64,000 nucleotides of DNA from Rallus limicola (GCA_022605955.1 JAKCOZ010000315.1:1-64000), one strand, 5' to 3'. Shown: positions 11,286 to 24,166, numbered from the stretch's first letter. A program made the numbers and translations. The notes: a model not told the origin generated them from the sequence alone.

Positions 11286-12237
11286 ACCTCACCCACCCCA
11301 GGGCTCATGGGGAAGCATCAGGGGGTGGGAAGCGTCTGGGGAGACCCAGGAAGCTCCCTGGGCTGTGGGGACACAGGGACGTGGGGGGCTCCGCTGCTCC
11401 CACCTGTCCCTCCCCCGTCTCTGGCTGGTCAGAGTCTCCTTCCTGGCGCTGTTTGTTTGGGGGGGGGGGTTGTTGGTGTCACTGAGACAACCCCTGTGTG
11501 GGTGGAAGGGACCAGAGGGGAAGCTGGGGTTTCGGAGCCCACTCGCTCCTGCCCTTATATAGGCACAACAGGGCGGCTGGGCCCATGGGTGCTGCAGGAG
11601 GGGCTGGAGAAGCGGCCGGCACCCGCTGGCCCTGTAACCCCCACCCCAGGCATCCCTCTGGCAGCTGCTCCTCACAGCCAGGAGCCTGGGACAGGCCTCT
11701 GAGGGCATCGTGTCCCAGCACCGGCGCGTTGGGACCGCGTCCCCACGAGTCTCCCACAGCTCTGGGCAGCCCAGGCCGGCGCCTGGACGCTCCTTTGGGG
11801 CAGCTGTTTTCCCCTGGGCTCCAGCCTAAAGCTGCCCAGCAGCAACGTGGGGCTGTTCCCTCTCCTCCCATCCCTTCTTACTGGGAGGAGAGACTGGTCC
11901 CACAGCCCATGTGCAGCCGGGTCCCCGCTCTCCCCAGCACCCTCCTGCACATGGACACACACGTGGCCATGGCTTTGCCCCTCACCCCAACCAGCTGCTG
12001 ACACCCCAACATCCCCCCCCACCCAGCACACAACGGAGCCCCCTGCCCAAGGTGGGGGCAGAAATGGGGGTGCAGTAAGGGGGCAGAGGGGCTGTGCTGC
12101 TTGGGTGTGGGGTGCCTGGTGCTTGCTCACCTTCATCTTGTCCCTGTTTACTCCTCAGACCTCCTGGTCCCTTGTCCCCTCCTTTGGTCCCCTCCTCAAG
12201 CCCCCCATGTCCAGCCCCTGTGTGTCCCCATTTCTTT
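11286..12237. other. Unique intronic stretch
   Basis: No exon or repeat family recognised apart from short homopolymers. Confidence 0.5.
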
Positions 12238-12455
12238 GCAGAGAGAGTGGGGAGGGGCTGTCAGGGGCTGCCCAGAGAGGGGGTGGGTGCCCCGTCCCTG
12301 GGGGTGTTGAAGGCCAGGTTGGCTGGGGCCCTGGGCACCCTTGTGTAGCTCCAGGCCTGGAGGTTGGTGTCCCTGCCTGTGGCAGGGGGTTGGAGCTCTG
12401 GGACCCTTGGGGTCCCTCCCAGCCCAGCCCAGTCTGGGATTCTGGGATTCTATGA
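12238..12455 (+). mobile_element. CR1 LINE 3'-terminal fragment
   Basis: The last about 215 bp of the same CR1 subfamily as 10,872-11,285, with the tail 'gggattctgggattctatg' characteristic of CR1 3' ends. Confidence 0.92.
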
Positions 12456-13083
12456 ATTCAGGTGCTGAAACAGGAGCTGCTGGTGTGTGGGAGGGGTCTG
12501 CTTGTGGCATCCCTGGTGTTGCTGTGCGAGGTCGGCTGTAGCCTGGTCTGGCATCCTCACCTTGGGTTCGGGAAGCGCTGGGAGCCCTGATGTGGCTGCT
12601 GCTCCCATCCCCAGGGAGCGTCTGTCCTTCCCACTGGCCAGCCCAGGAGCCTGTCCCATGGCAGCCTTCCCTCCCTCCCTCCCTCCCTCCCTCCCTCCCT
12701 CCCCGAAATCCTTTCCAACGCCATCCTCTCCTCGCTTGGCTCCTCGGCTTCATCTCAGCCCCTGAGGCCTTTGGGGGCTCCTGGAATTTTCCAAGCATGG
12801 GGAGGGGGCTGGAAGGGAGCTCCTGACCCTGGGGTGAGGTGAACCCCCACGAATCACACACTGAGGGTGAGGCTGTCCCCAGAGCCCAAACCTCACCCTG
12901 GCCTTGGGCAGAAGGAGGATGAGGAAGGGGCTGGCAGAGGAGGAAGGTTGCTCAGAGGAGGAAGATCCCTGGCTGGTTTTGGATCGATTCCCAGGAGGAC
13001 CTGATGGAAAACATGGACTCCTCTCCCTGGGTCTGGAGGGAGGATGTGGAGCTGGTTGGCTCACCCCAGCTCCTGCCCCAGCA
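12456..13083. other. Unique stretch with a (CCCT)n tract
   Basis: A (CCCT)n simple repeat occupies about 12,668-12,704. No exon recognised. Confidence 0.55.
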
Positions 13084-14092
13084 GGCAGCGAGCTGCCAGG
13101 GCTCTGAGCTGCCAGGGCTCTGAGCTGCCAGGGCTCTGAGCTGCCAGGGCTCTGAGCTGCCAGGGCTCTGAGCTCCCTGGGCTCTGAGCTCCCTGGGCTC
13201 TGAGCTGCCAGGGCTCTGAGCTGCCAGGGCTCTGAGCTCCCTGGGCTCTGAGCTGCCAGGGCTCTGAGCTGCCAGGGCTCTGAGCTCCCTGGGCTCTGAG
13301 CTCCCTGGGCTCTGAGCTCCCTGGGCTCTGAGCTGCCAGGGCTCTGAGCTGCCAGGGCTCCGAGCTGCCAGGGCTCCGAGCTGCCAGGGCTCTGAGCCCC
13401 CAGGGCTCTGAGCTGCCAGGGCTCTGAGCCCCCAGGGCTCTGAGCCCCCAGGGCTCTGAGCCGCCAGGGCTCTGAGCCGCCAGGGCTCTGAGCTGCCAGG
13501 GCTCTGAGCCCCCAGGGCTCTGAGCCCCCAGGGCTCTGAGCCCCCAGGGCTCCGAGCGGCCAGGGCTCTGAGCTGCCAGGGCTCCGAGCTGCCAGGGCTC
13601 TGAGCTGCCAGGGCTCTGAGCCCCCAGGGCTCCGAGCTGCCAGGGCTCCGAGCTGCCAGGGCTCCGAGCTGCCAGGGCTCTGAGCTGCCAGGGCTCCGAG
13701 CTGCCAGGGCTCCGAGCTGCCAGGGCTCCGAGCTGCCAGGGCTCCGAGCTGCCAGGGCTCTGAGCTGCCAGGGCTCTGAGCTCCCTGGGCTCTGAGCTCC
13801 CTGGGCTCTGAGCTGCCAGGGCTCTGAGCTCCCTGAGCTCTGAGCTCCCTGGGCTCTGAGCTCCCAGGGCTCTGAGCTCCCTGAGCTCTGAGCTCCCAGG
13901 GCTCTGAGCTCTGAGCTCCCTGGGCTCTGAGCTCCCTGGGCTCTGAGATCCCTGAGCTCTGAGCTGCCAGGGCTCCGAGCTGCCAGGGCTCCGAGCTGCC
14001 AGGGCTCCGAGCTGCCAGGGCTCCGAGCTGCCAGGGCTCTGAGCTCCCTGGGCTCTGAGCTCCCAGGGCTCTGAGCTCCCAGGGCTCTTGGC
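13084..14092 (+). repeat. 16-bp minisatellite, about 63 copies
   Basis: The unit is gagctgccagggctct, with a second type gagctccctgggctct. A 16-bp period gives an identical 16-residue repeat in every frame, hence long non-coding open frames on the minus strand. Confidence 0.98.
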
Positions 14093-14274
14093 TGGATGGT
14101 GTGTGCAGCCTCCAGCCCCAGGCACTGGCTTTCCCTGAGCACAGAGGGTGGGGAACAGCCGGTTCTCAGAGCTTTCCTCCAAAATCTTCCTGCCCCTTCC
14201 CAACCCCGAGCAGGTCTGGGGGCTGGGGAGGGGTGCAGAGAGCTCATCCCGTACGCTGGCTGCCTGGAAATGCC

Positions 14275-14800
14275 TCTTTGCATGGAAACCCAGCTGGAGT
14301 GTTGTGTCCAGTGCTGGGCTCCCTGGGATCAACCAGCCAGGGATCTCCTGGAGAGAGGCCAGAGGAGGGACAGGGAGATGCTGAAGGGCCTGGAGCATCT
14401 CCCCTGGGAGGAAAGGCTGAGGGAGCTGGGGCTGTTCAGCCTGGAGAGAAGAGACTGAGAGGGGATCTGATCCCTGGGGATCAAGAGCTGAAGGGTGGGA
14501 CCCAGGGGCCATGGGCAGCCTCTGCTCAGTGTCTGTGGGGACAGGACAAGGGGCGCTGGGCTCAAGTTGGAGCCCAGGGAGTTCCCCCCCAATGTGGGGA
14601 AGAACTTCTTCCCAGTGAGGGTGAGGGAGCCCTGGGCCAGGCTGCCCAGGGGGTGTGGAGTCTCCTTCTCTGGAGAGATTCCAGCCCCGTCTGGACAGCG
14701 CCCTGTGTGCCCTGTGCTAGGGACCCTGCTTTGGCAGGGGGTTGGACCCCAGGGGCTCTGGGGGGCCCTTCCCAGCCCTGTGACTCTGCAGTTGGTGCCA
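14275..14800 (+). mobile_element. CR1 LINE 3' fragment
   Basis: Contains 'ggagagaggccagagga', 'gggctgttcagcctggagag', 'acttcttcccagtgagggtg' and 'tttggcagggggttgg'. The inverted counterpart of 26,596-26,855. Confidence 0.92.
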
Positions 14801-15219
14801 TGTTCTCTGTGACAGGCCCTGTGTGTGTCCCAGCTCCCGGTGCCCACGCACGTCTCGGGTACACGGCTGGGCTGGGCTGGGCTGAGGCTTAGGGAAGCGT
14901 GGGAGGTTCTGGGGTCCCTGCAGCCCCTCTCTGTGCTTACAGCTGTTTGGTGGGTGGGTGGGTGGGGGGGGTGTGCAGCCGTGACAGGATGGCACTGAGC
15001 ACCCGTGGCTTTCCCTGGGAGCTGGCACAGCCGGGGCTGAGCTGGGCTCTGGGCTCTGGGCTCTGGGCTGGGGGTGTGGGCTGCAGGCAGCACGTCCTGC
15101 CTGCTGCTCCCGTGTGCAGATAGGGCAGCGATGGGGGGCCTGTGCATGGGGGCACTGGCAGGGCCCTGGCTCCGATGCTGTGCTGCAGCAGCCGGGTTAC
15201 AGCAGCCCCTCAGCTTCCA
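14801..15219. other. Unique intronic stretch
   Basis: Small runs of gggctct (15,045-15,070). No exon recognised. Confidence 0.5.
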
Positions 15220-15945
15220 TGCTCTGTTGGAGCAGCTGGGATGCAGCAGCCCCGGCTCTGAGCCCTGTTGCAGCAGCCCCAGCTCTGACCCCTGTTGCAG
15301 CAGCCCCGGCTCTGACCCCTGTTGCAGCAGGTTGCAGGCTCCGTGCTGCAGCAGCCCTGGCTCTGACCCCTGTTGTAGCAGCCCTGGCTCTGAGCCCCGT
15401 TGCAGCAGGTTGCAGGCTCTGAGCTGCAGCAGCCCTGGCTCTGAGCCCCGTTGCAGCAGCCCTGGCTCTGAGCCCCGTTGCAGCAGGTTGCAGGCTCTGA
15501 GCTGCAGCAGCCCTGGCTCTGAGCCCCGTTGCAGCAGGTTGCAGGCTCGGTGCTGCAGCAGCCCAGGCTCTGAGCCCCGTTGCAGCAGGTTGCAGGCTGG
15601 GTGCTGCAGCAGCCCTGGCTCTGAGCCCCGCTGCAGCAGGTTGCAGGCTCTGAGCTGCAGCAGCCCTGGCTCTGAGCCCCGCTGCAGCAGGTTGCAGGCT
15701 CCATGCTGCAGCAGCCCTGGCTCTGAGCCCCGTTGCAGCAGGTTGCAGGCTCCGTGCTGAGCAGCCCCGGCTCTGAGCCCCGTTGCAGCAGGTTGCAGGC
15801 TGGGTGCTGCAGCAGCCCTGGCTGGCTGAGCCCCGTTGCAGCAGGTTGCAGGCTCGGTGCTGCAGCAGCCCTGGCTCTGAGCCCCGTTGCAGCAGGTTGC
15901 AGGCTGGGTGCTGCAGCAGCCCTGGCTGGCTGGTTGCCGTGCCAG
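15220..15945 (+). repeat. 51-bp minisatellite with 27-bp sub-units
   Basis: Units combine ctctgagccccgttgcagca, ggttgcaggctctgagctg and cagcagccctgg. Shorter 27-bp forms lie at the left end. Confidence 0.95.
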
Positions 15946-16086
15946 CCTGGTGTTGGCCCTTGCAGGCTGCAGGAGCAGCAGGGCACCCGTCGGGCTCCGG
16001 GGAAGCTGCCAGCGTGGGTCCTGAGCCCGGCTGGGCAGCCAGGGCTGGGTGCTCTCCTGGGCGCTGCTGGGAGTGGGAGGACTGGT

Positions 16087-16672
16087 GCAGCACCCAGTGC
16101 CCATCACTCCCCCAGTGCCCATCACTGCCCCAGTGCCCATCACTGCCCCAGTGCCCATCACTCCCCCCAGTGCCCATCACTCCCCTCAGTGCCCATCACT
16201 CCCCCCAGTGCCCATCACTCCCCCCAGTGCCCATCTCTCCCCCCAGTGCCCATCACTCCCCCCAGTGCCCATCACTCCCCCCAGTGCCCATCACTCCCCT
16301 CAGTGCCCATCACTCCCCCCAGTGCCCATCACTGCCCCAGTGCCCATCACTGCCCCAGTGCCCATCACTCCCCCCAGTGCCCATCACTGCCCCAGTGCCC
16401 ATCACTCCCCCCAGTGCCCATCACTGCTCCAGTGCCCATCACTCCCCCAGTGCCCATCACTCCCCTCAGTGCCCATCACTCCCCCAGTGCCCATCACTCC
16501 CCTCAGTGCCCATCACTGCCCCCAGTGCCCATCACTCCCCCAGTGCCCATCACTCCCCTCAGTGCCCATCACTGCCCCAGTGCCCATCACTCCCCCCAGT
16601 GCCCATCACTCCCCCAGTGCCCATCACTCCCCTCAGTGCCCATCACTGCCCCAGTGCCCATCACTCCCAGCA
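16087..16672 (+). repeat. 18/19-bp minisatellite
   Basis: The unit is cccatcactcccccagtg, repeated about 30 times. Confidence 0.97.
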
Positions 16673-16732
16673 GCGCCCCAGAGGCTCTGTGTGCCCAGAC
16701 AGTGGCCGTGCGGGTGCATCAGGAGGGGGGCT

Positions 16733-16816
16733 GGGTGCTGGGTGCTGGGTGCTGGGAGCTGGGTGCTGGGTGCTGGGTGCTGCCAGGAGCTGGGTGCTGG
16801 GTGCTGGGTGCTGGCG
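16733..16816 (+). repeat. 7-bp repeat (GCTGGGT)n
   Basis: Short array of gctgggt with gctgggagct interruptions. Confidence 0.9.
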
Positions 16817-16956
16817 GGAGCTGGGGCCGGTGATGGGCTGTGCTGGTCAGGTCACCCTGCTCAGCGTCCGGGTTCCCAGCCGGGGTGGCTCCTACCAGGG
16901 GACAGGGTGACCCGGCCTCCAGCCGCCCACGGGCTGGGTGCTGCTGCCCTGGCACA

Positions 16957-17592
16957 GTGACCTGTGCCAGTGGTGACCTGTGACCTGTGCTGGGCTGTGA
17001 CCTGTACCAGTGGTGACCTGTGACCTGTGCTGGGCAGTGACCTGTGCTGGGCAGTGACCTGTGCCAGTGGTGACCTGTGACCCGTGCTGGGCTGTGACCT
17101 GTACCAGTGGTGACCTGTGACCTGTGCTGGGCAGTGACCTGTGCTGGGCAGTGACCTGTGCCAGTGGTGACCTGTGACCTGTGCTGGGCTGTGACCTGTG
17201 ACCCATGTTGGGCAGTGTCTCGTGCTGGCTGTGACCTGTGACCCGTGCTGGCTGTGACCTGTGACCTGTGCTGGGCAGTGTCCCATGCTGGCTGTCACCT
17301 GTGACCTGTGCTGTCTGTGACTGGTGCTGGGCTGTGACCTGTGCCAGTGGTGACCTGTGACCCATGCTGGGCAGTGTCCCGTGCTGGCTGTGACCCGTGC
17401 TACCTGTGACCCGTGCTGGGCAGTGACCTGTGCTGGCTGTGACCTGTGCCAGTGGTGACCTGTGACCCGTGCTGGCTGTGACCTGTGACCTGTGCTGGGC
17501 TGTGACCTGTGACCCGTGCTGGGCAGTGATCTGTGCCAGTGGTGACCTGTGACCCGTGCTGGCTGTGACCTGTGACCTGTGCTGGGCAGTGA
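16957..17592 (+). repeat. 17-bp minisatellite
   Basis: Units such as tgacctgtgctgggcag and tgacctgtgccagtggt alternate irregularly. Confidence 0.96.
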
Positions 17593-18010
17593 CCCTGGTG
17601 ACATGGTTGGAGTACTGGTGACATGGTTGGTGTACTTGTTATATATTTGGTGTACTGGTGATGTGGTTGGAGAACTGGTTAGGTGGTTGGTGTGCTGGTT
17701 ACATGGTTGGTGTACCGGTTAGGTGGTTGGAGTACTGGTGACGTGGTTGGAGTACTGGTTACATGGTTGGAGTACTGGTGACATGGTTGGTGTATTGGTT
17801 ACACGGTCAGTGTACTGGTGATATATTTGGTGTACTGGTGACGTGGTTGGAGTACTGGTGACGTGGTTGGAGTACTGGTTACATGGTTGGAGTACTGGTG
17901 ACGTGGTTGGTGTATTGGTTACATGGTCAGTGTACTGGTGATATATTTGGTGTACTGGTGACGTGGTTGGAGTACTGGTGACGTGGTTGGTGTACTGGTG
18001 ACGTGGTGGG
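17592..18010 (+). repeat. 20-bp minisatellite
   Basis: The unit is agtactggtgacgtggttgg. It directly abuts the preceding array and is less GC-rich than most arrays here. Confidence 0.96.
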
Positions 18011-18478
18011 CAGTTGGTCACACTCTTGGGGATCATTGTTGGAGCGCTGGAAGGGGCCTGGGGAAGAGGGAGGGGTGGACAGACCCCCTGTGCGCCGGGG
18101 CGGGAGGTGCACGACCCGGGACCCAGGGGTCACCTGGAGCTGTCACAGCCCCCAGGGCGCAGGGGGAGCCCCGGGGCTGGCGTGGGGCTCTGGGGGGTGG
18201 CTGGGCTGTAGCTGGCTTTCAGGGCTGAGGGGTGCCTGGCCGGCCACAGGCACACGGGGCTGAGGACAGGGCTGGGGGCAGCTGGGTTTGGGGTGCTGGG
18301 AGCCTCCTTCCTGGAGAGGAAACTGCACCCTGGGGGTTCAGCCCGGCCTTGCAGGAGGAGGGGGAAGCTCCTCAAGCCGCCTGGAAACTTCTCCTGGCCT
18401 TGGCCTCCGGGCTCCAGGAGCTGCTGTGGGGAGGCACCTGGTTTGTAGGTGTGGGCAGCGATGGGCACGGATGACATG
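18011..18478. other. Unique intronic stretch
   Basis: No exon or repeat family recognised. Confidence 0.5.
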
Positions 18479-19011
18479 CCCTGGGCCTGCCCCTGCCCCT
18501 GCCCCTGCCCCTGCTCCTGTCCCTGCCCCTGCCCCTGCCCCTGCTCCTGTCCCTGTCCCTGCCCCTGCTCCTGTCCCTGTCCCTGCCCCTGCTCCTGTCC
18601 CTGCCCCTGCCCCTGCTCCTGTCCCTGTCCCTGCTCCTGCCCCTGTTCCTACCCCTGCCCCTGTCCCTGCCCCTGCTCCTGCCCCTGTTCCTACCCCTGC
18701 CCCTGCTCCTGTCCCTGTCCCTGCTCCTGCCCCTGTTCCTACCCCTGCCCCTGTCCCTGCTCCTGCCCCTGTTCCTACCCCTGCCCCTGTTCCTATCCCT
18801 GCCCCTGCTCCTGTCCCTGCCCCTGTCCCTGCCCCTGTCCCTACCCCTGCCCCTGTCCCTGCCCCTGCCCCTGCTCCTGCTCCTGCCCCTGCTCCTGCCC
18901 CTGTCCCTGCTCCTGCCCCTGCCCCTTTTCCTACCCCTGTCCCTGCCTCTGCCCCTGCCCCTGTTCCTACCCCTATCCCTGCCCCTGTCCCTGCCCCTGT
19001 CCCTGCCCTGG
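18479..19011 (+). repeat. Hexamer array (CCCCTG)n and variants
   Basis: Over 500 bp of cccctg/tccctg/tcctgc hexamers. G-rich on the minus strand. Confidence 0.97.
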
Positions 19012-19451
19012 GGCTGCAAAGGGAGAGGCTGTTCCCGCTGGAGGTACTGGGAAGGGCGAGGCTGTTCCCACTGGGGTTACTGGGGAGAGAGAAGGCTGTT
19101 CCCATGGGGTTTCCTGGGTGCTGCTGTCCTTCCCAGTCCGGCAGCCCTGGGGGGCATCCCTGCCTCTTGAAGCCTTCCTGGTGTGGAGCATGGGGTGGTC
19201 TCACACCAGGTGGGTTTGGGGGGGGCCGAGGGTGACCCCTGGGAGTTGGTGGTGCCACAGGCTGGTGGCAGAAGCTGCTGGAGACACATTGATCCCGGTG
19301 ACCTCCCTGGCCAGGCTGGGTGCTGCTGGCAACACCGCAGGGCCTGGCCACATCCCTGCCCCTCTGCTAATTACTAAGTGATTAACGGTGACGAGCTGCC
19401 CCTGAGCTGTGAGGGGCAGGGACCCCAGACCACCAGCCGGGGGGGTGTGTC
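19012..19451. other. Unique intronic stretch
   Basis: Begins with three short imperfect repeats (ctgttccc...ggtactggg). Contains an AT-rich ctaattactaagtgattaac island near 19,367. Confidence 0.5.
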
Positions 19452-19765
19452 CCACCTCATCCCACCCCATTCCCATCCCCATCTCATCCCATCCCCATCC
19501 CCATCCCCTCCCCATCCCCTCCCCATCCCCTCCCATCCCCATCCCATCCCCATCCCCATCCCCATCCCCATCCCCATCCCCATCCCCATCCCCATCCCCA
19601 TCCCCATCCCCATCCCCATCCCCATCCCCATTCCCCTCCCCATCCCATCCCCATTCCCATCCCCATCCCATCCCATCCCCATCCCCATCTCCACCCCATC
19701 CCATCCCATCCCCACCCCATCCCATCCCCATCCCATCCCCATCCCATCCCATCCCATCCCAGGGT
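19452..19765 (+). repeat. (CCCCAT)n/(CCCAT)n array
   Basis: Perfect (CCCCAT) hexamers dominate 19,545-19,630, with mixed pentamers and hexamers on both sides. Confidence 0.97.
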
Positions 19766-20174
19766 GGGAAGAGCAGTCCTGGAGCAGGGTGAGCTCCGGG
19801 CCCCTCTCCGGAGAGGCTCTGCGCCCAGGGCTGCTCCCTGGGATGGGAGGGACGGGACCTGCTGCCCTGGGAGGGTCCTGCCTGGGCTGTGGAGGAGCCA
19901 GCAAGGCAGAAGCTGAAGGTTCCAGGGGAAACATCAGTTCTGCACCCCAGGGGGGCTGGAGTCGGGGGTGTTTTCAGTTCTCGTTGGCGTCAGCCCCTTC
20001 CCCCTCCGGCCGGGCTGCTGGCTCAGAGCGAGAGGCTCCAGGGGAACCGAGCTGCTTCGCTTCTCCTTAGCACCCACCCTGCCCCCCACCCTCCAGCCCC
20101 CTGCCCGGGTGGGGGTTACAGACCCTGGGGGGGGGGGTGGAGGGAGCCCTGGAGACCCCCCAGCCCCAGCCCTG

Positions 20175-20560
20175 CCCAAGCAGGGTCACCTGGAGCCCCA
20201 GGGTGGGATCTCCCCGGAGAAGGAGACTCCCCCCCCTCTCCGGGCAGCCGGGCCCAGGGCTCGGGCACCCTGGGCAGAGGGAAGAAGTTCTTCCTCCCGC
20301 TGGGATGGACCTTCCCCTGCTCCAGTTTGTGCCCCTTGCCCCTTGTCCTGTCGCTGGGCCCCCCTGGGCAGAGTCTGGCCCCTCCCCTGCCCCCCCTTTA
20401 GATAGGGGTGGGTGTCGATGGGATCCCCTCGCAGGCTTCTCTTCCCCAGGCTCAGCAGCCCCGGCTCTCTCAGCCTTCCCTCCCCTCCAGCCCCTCCTCA
20501 TCCTCGTACCCTCCCTGGCCTCTCCCCAGCAGCTCCCAGTCTGCCCTGAACTGGGTGGTG
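20175..20560 (-). mobile_element. CR1 LINE 3' fragment
   Basis: Minus-strand CR1 with 'ctccccggagaaggagactc', 'ggaagaagttcttcc' and 'gccccttgtcctgtc' in reverse-complement sense. Diverged. Confidence 0.85.
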
Positions 20561-20939
20561 GTTTGACCCTGGCTGCTCCATCGCTCCCCTTTGCAGCTGG
20601 GGAGAAATAGATACTGAGATAGATACTGAGAGGCTCAGGAGGGAGATGAGGGCAGGGAGAGCAGCACGGCTGGGACAGACTCTTCCTCTCCAAGCACCTT
20701 CTGAGCCCAGGCAGGGCCCTGCTCCCCTGACATGCATGGAGGGGCTGCTCTGAGGCTGATGGGCACCCTTGGTGGCTGCTCAAGGGTTCATCTTGCACGT
20801 CCTGGCTGAGTTCTTTCTGACTCGTGTCCTTCTGGTTGGAGCTGGAGAGGTGATGGAGTGATCCCTGCCAGGGCTCCTGCTCCAGGGCAGGAGAATTGCT
20901 GCTGGGCCGGGCACAGGGGTCTCCAGGTGAGCCTGGCCC

Positions 20940-21725
20940 TTCTGATGGTGATTAACAACCCCCAGCAGCGCTGCAGGCTGGGGCAGAGCGGCTGGAGAGC
21001 TGCTGGGAGAAGGAGCTGGGGGTGTTGGGGGAGCTCAGCCTGCCCAGGAGCCAGCAGTGTGCCCGGGGGGCCAGGAAGGGCAGCGGCATCCTGGCTTGTG
21101 TCAGAGCCAGCGTGGCCAGGAGGTGTGGGGAGGGGATTGTGCCCCTGGGCTGGGCAGTGGGGAGGCTGCAGCTGGAGTGCTGGGGGCAGCTGTGGGCCCC
21201 TCAGCATCAGAAGGCCATGGAGGGCCTGGAGCGTGTCCAGAGAAGGGCAAGCAGGCTGGGGAAGGGGCTGGAGAGCAGCAAAGCTTGCGAGGAGCGGCTG
21301 AGGGAGCTGGGGGTGTTGAGGCTGGAGCAGAGGAGGCTGAGGGGAGAGCTTCTCCCCCCTGCCCTGCCCTGCCCTGCCCTGCCCTGCCAGGAGGGTGCCC
21401 AGAGGTGGGCGAGGGTCTCTTCAGGCAGGGGCCAGGAGCTGGCAGGAGGGGCAATGGGCTCAAGCTGGGCCAGGGCAGGCTCAGCTCAGCTGGGAGGGCC
21501 AAGTTCTTCCCTGGCAGAGTTGTGGGGCTGTGGCCCAGGCTGCCCAGGGAGGGGGCTGAGTCCCCAGCCCTGGGGGTGTTGAACAGAGGGGAGATGAGGT
21601 GCTCAGGGATCTGGCTCAGCACAGGACAGGGGCGCTTGGACTCCCTGGGCCCCAAGGGCTTTTCCAGCCTGGGCACTCAGGGATGCTGTGCACTGTGTGG
21701 GAAGGTAACAAGGGACCAACCCTGA
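20940..21725 (+). mobile_element. CR1 LINE fragment
   Basis: Near-identical to 8,590-9,420 over most of its length, including the (CCCTG) run near 21,365-21,388. Confidence 0.92.
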
Positions 21726-22913
21726 GTACCTGCAGCGGGGCTGTTCAGCTGGGGCAGCGTGGAGCTGTGCTCATGCCAGTCACCCCACGGGTGCTCGGGC
21801 ACCGGTGCCCTTCTGGCTTCAGAGGGTCTGGCTGTGCTGAGGAGGGGGTTTGGCTCCCTCTGCTCCTTCTGAGGAGTGGGAAGCCGGTGCTGCTGTGCCA
21901 GGGAGGGGGTATGGTGGCCGTCCCTGGGCTGGGCGGTGATGGTGCGGAGCCAGCCGCCCGCTCTGGGCGCAGTGGGACGCGGCACGGGCAGCACCCTGGC
22001 GCTTGGCATGTTCTGGCACTGACCCATGGGGTGCTGAGCCGGGCAGGACGTGCTCCTCCTGCTCCGTGCCACGTCGTGTGGCCACAGCTGGGTGCCAGCG
22101 TGGCTCTTGTGCCGCAGCAGCGTGCCTGGGGCAGCCACAGCGGTGCCAGGGACGGTGCCAGCGCCGTGCCCGCTCCCACCGGGCAGACCCAATAACAGGG
22201 TGAGGGGAGGGGGAGGGTGTCCTGGGGGGGCATCGTGCCCCTGTGGCCACCCTAAGAGCTGTGACGTGCCCTGTCTGCAGGGCTGGAGCCGGTTCCTGGT
22301 GGGACTGGCAGGTCTGTGCCGGGGCTGCGGCGGGGCGGGAGGCGCAGCACGTGCTGTTTTTAGGCCCGGCTTAATTAGTGGGACAGGGAGCCAGTGGGGC
22401 TGGCTCAGGGCTCCCCTGGGAAGCAGCTGGAATTTGGTGTCTGGTAAAAATAGAACCGGTCCCTCCCCGAAACGCTTTTAGCATCCCCCCCCCCCCCCCG
22501 CCACACACACCCCCCCTGTGTGCCCCTGGGCGGTGGTTGGGGGTGACCGCGGTCCCGGCTCCGTCACCGGAGAGGGAGGGTGGCTAAACTCAGTGGTCAG
22601 GGACAACCAGCCCTGTCCCCACCTCCAGCCACCAGCTCCTGAGGGTCCCCTCGCCCCAGGGGGCTTCGCCAGCAGCGTTGGCGCTGGGTGCCGTGCCAGT
22701 CATGGCACCGCCAGGCGTTGGTTTGGTTGCAGGAGGAGGGTGCAGGCTGGGGGGGGATGGGCACGTCCCGTGCCGCGAGCCTGCTCCCTGGGTGAGCTGG
22801 GATGTGGTCACGCCGGGGGTACCCGGCTCCCAGCTGCCCTGCCTCGCTCTCCCAAACCCTTCCCCACCTCTGACATCCACAGGGGTCTTCCAGGGAGCAC
22901 CCAGAGCTGAGAG
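21726..22913. other. Unique intronic stretch
   Basis: About 1.2 kb without a recognised repeat. Includes ggcttaattagtggg near 22,370 and a poly-C run near 22,485. No exon recognised. Confidence 0.5.
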
Positions 22914-23907
22914 GGAATGGGAGAGGGAAGGGGTCTGTTGGAGAGGGGAGGGGTCTGTTGGAGAGGGAAGGGGTCTGTTGGAGAGGGAAGGGGTCTGTTG
23001 GAGAGGGAAGGGGGCTGTTGGAGAGGGAAGGGAACTGTTGGAGAGGGGAGGGGTCTGTTGGAGAGGGGAGGGGTCTGTTGGAGAGGGGAGGGAACTGTTG
23101 GAGAGGGGAGGGGGCTGTTGGAGAGGGGAGGGGTCTGTTGGAGAGGGAAGGGAACTGTTGGAGAGGGGAGGGGGCTGTTGGAGAGGGGAGGGGTCTGTTG
23201 GAGAGGGGAGGGGGCTGTTGGAGAGGGGAGGGGTCTGTTGGAGAGGGGAGGGGGCTGTTGGAGAGGGAAGGGGGCTGTTGGAGAGGGAAGGGGTCTGTTG
23301 GAGAGGGGAGGGGTCTGTTGGAGAGGGGAGGGGGCTGTTGGAGAGGGAAGGGAACTGTTGGAGAGGGGAGGGGTCTGTTGGAGAGGGAAGGGGCTGTTGG
23401 AGAGGGGAGGGGGCTGTTGGAGAGGGAAGGGAACTGTTGGAGAGGGAAGGGAACTGTTGGAGAGGGGAGGGGTCTGTTGGAGAGGGAAGGGGTCTGTTGG
23501 AGAGGGGAGGGGGCTGTTGGAGAGGGGAGGGGGCTGTTGGAGAGGGAAGGGGTCTGTTGGAGAGGGAAGGGGGCTGTTGGAGAGGGGAGGGGCTGTTGGA
23601 GAGGGGAGGGGTCTGTTGGAGAGGGGAGGGGTCTGTTGGAGAGGGGAGGGGGCTGTTGGAGAGGGAAGGGAACTGTTGGAGAGGGGAGGGGTCTGTTGGA
23701 GAGGGAAGGGGCTGTTGGAGAGGGGAGGGGGCTGTTGGAGAGGGAAGGGAACTGTTGGAGAGGGAAGGGAACTGTTGGAGAGGGGAGGGGTCTGTTGGAG
23801 AGGGAAGGGGCTGTTGGAGAGGGAAGGGGCTGTTGGAGAGGGGAGGGGGCTGTTGGAGAGGGAAGGGAACTGTTGGAGAGGGAAGGGAACTGTTGGAGAG
23901 GGGAGGG
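22914..23907 (+). repeat. 20-bp minisatellite, about 50 copies
   Basis: The unit is gagaggggaggggtctgttg, very regular. Variants change ggggtct to gggggct or gggaact. G-rich; open in all frames, hence spurious long ORFs. Confidence 0.98.
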
Positions 23908-24078
23908 CATGGCACGGCATGGCACGGCATGGCACAGCATGAAATAACATGGCACAGCATGGCACAGCACAGCATGACATGGCATGGCACAGCATGACAT
24001 GGCACAGCATGGCACAGCACACCACAGCATGGCATGGCACAGCATGGCACGGCATGGCACGGCACAGCACGGCACGGA
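23907..24078 (+). repeat. Pentamer array (GGCAC/GGCAT/AGCAT)n
   Basis: About 170 bp of ca(t/c)ggca(c/t) pentamers. It is the reverse complement in kind of the 24,673-25,340 array. Confidence 0.95.
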
Positions 24079-24166
24079 CATGCGGCCAGGAGGAGCACGG
24101 CTGAGGCAGGGTGGGCTGGGGGCTCTGTGCTGGCGGGGGGGCTCTCCTGGGCACGGCAGCTGGATG

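Noticed and set aside
13061..14512. Minus-strand repeats of 16 residues resembling a repeat protein
   Set aside because: A 16-bp DNA unit gives the same 16-residue repeat in every frame, which is a numerical effect and not a selected protein.
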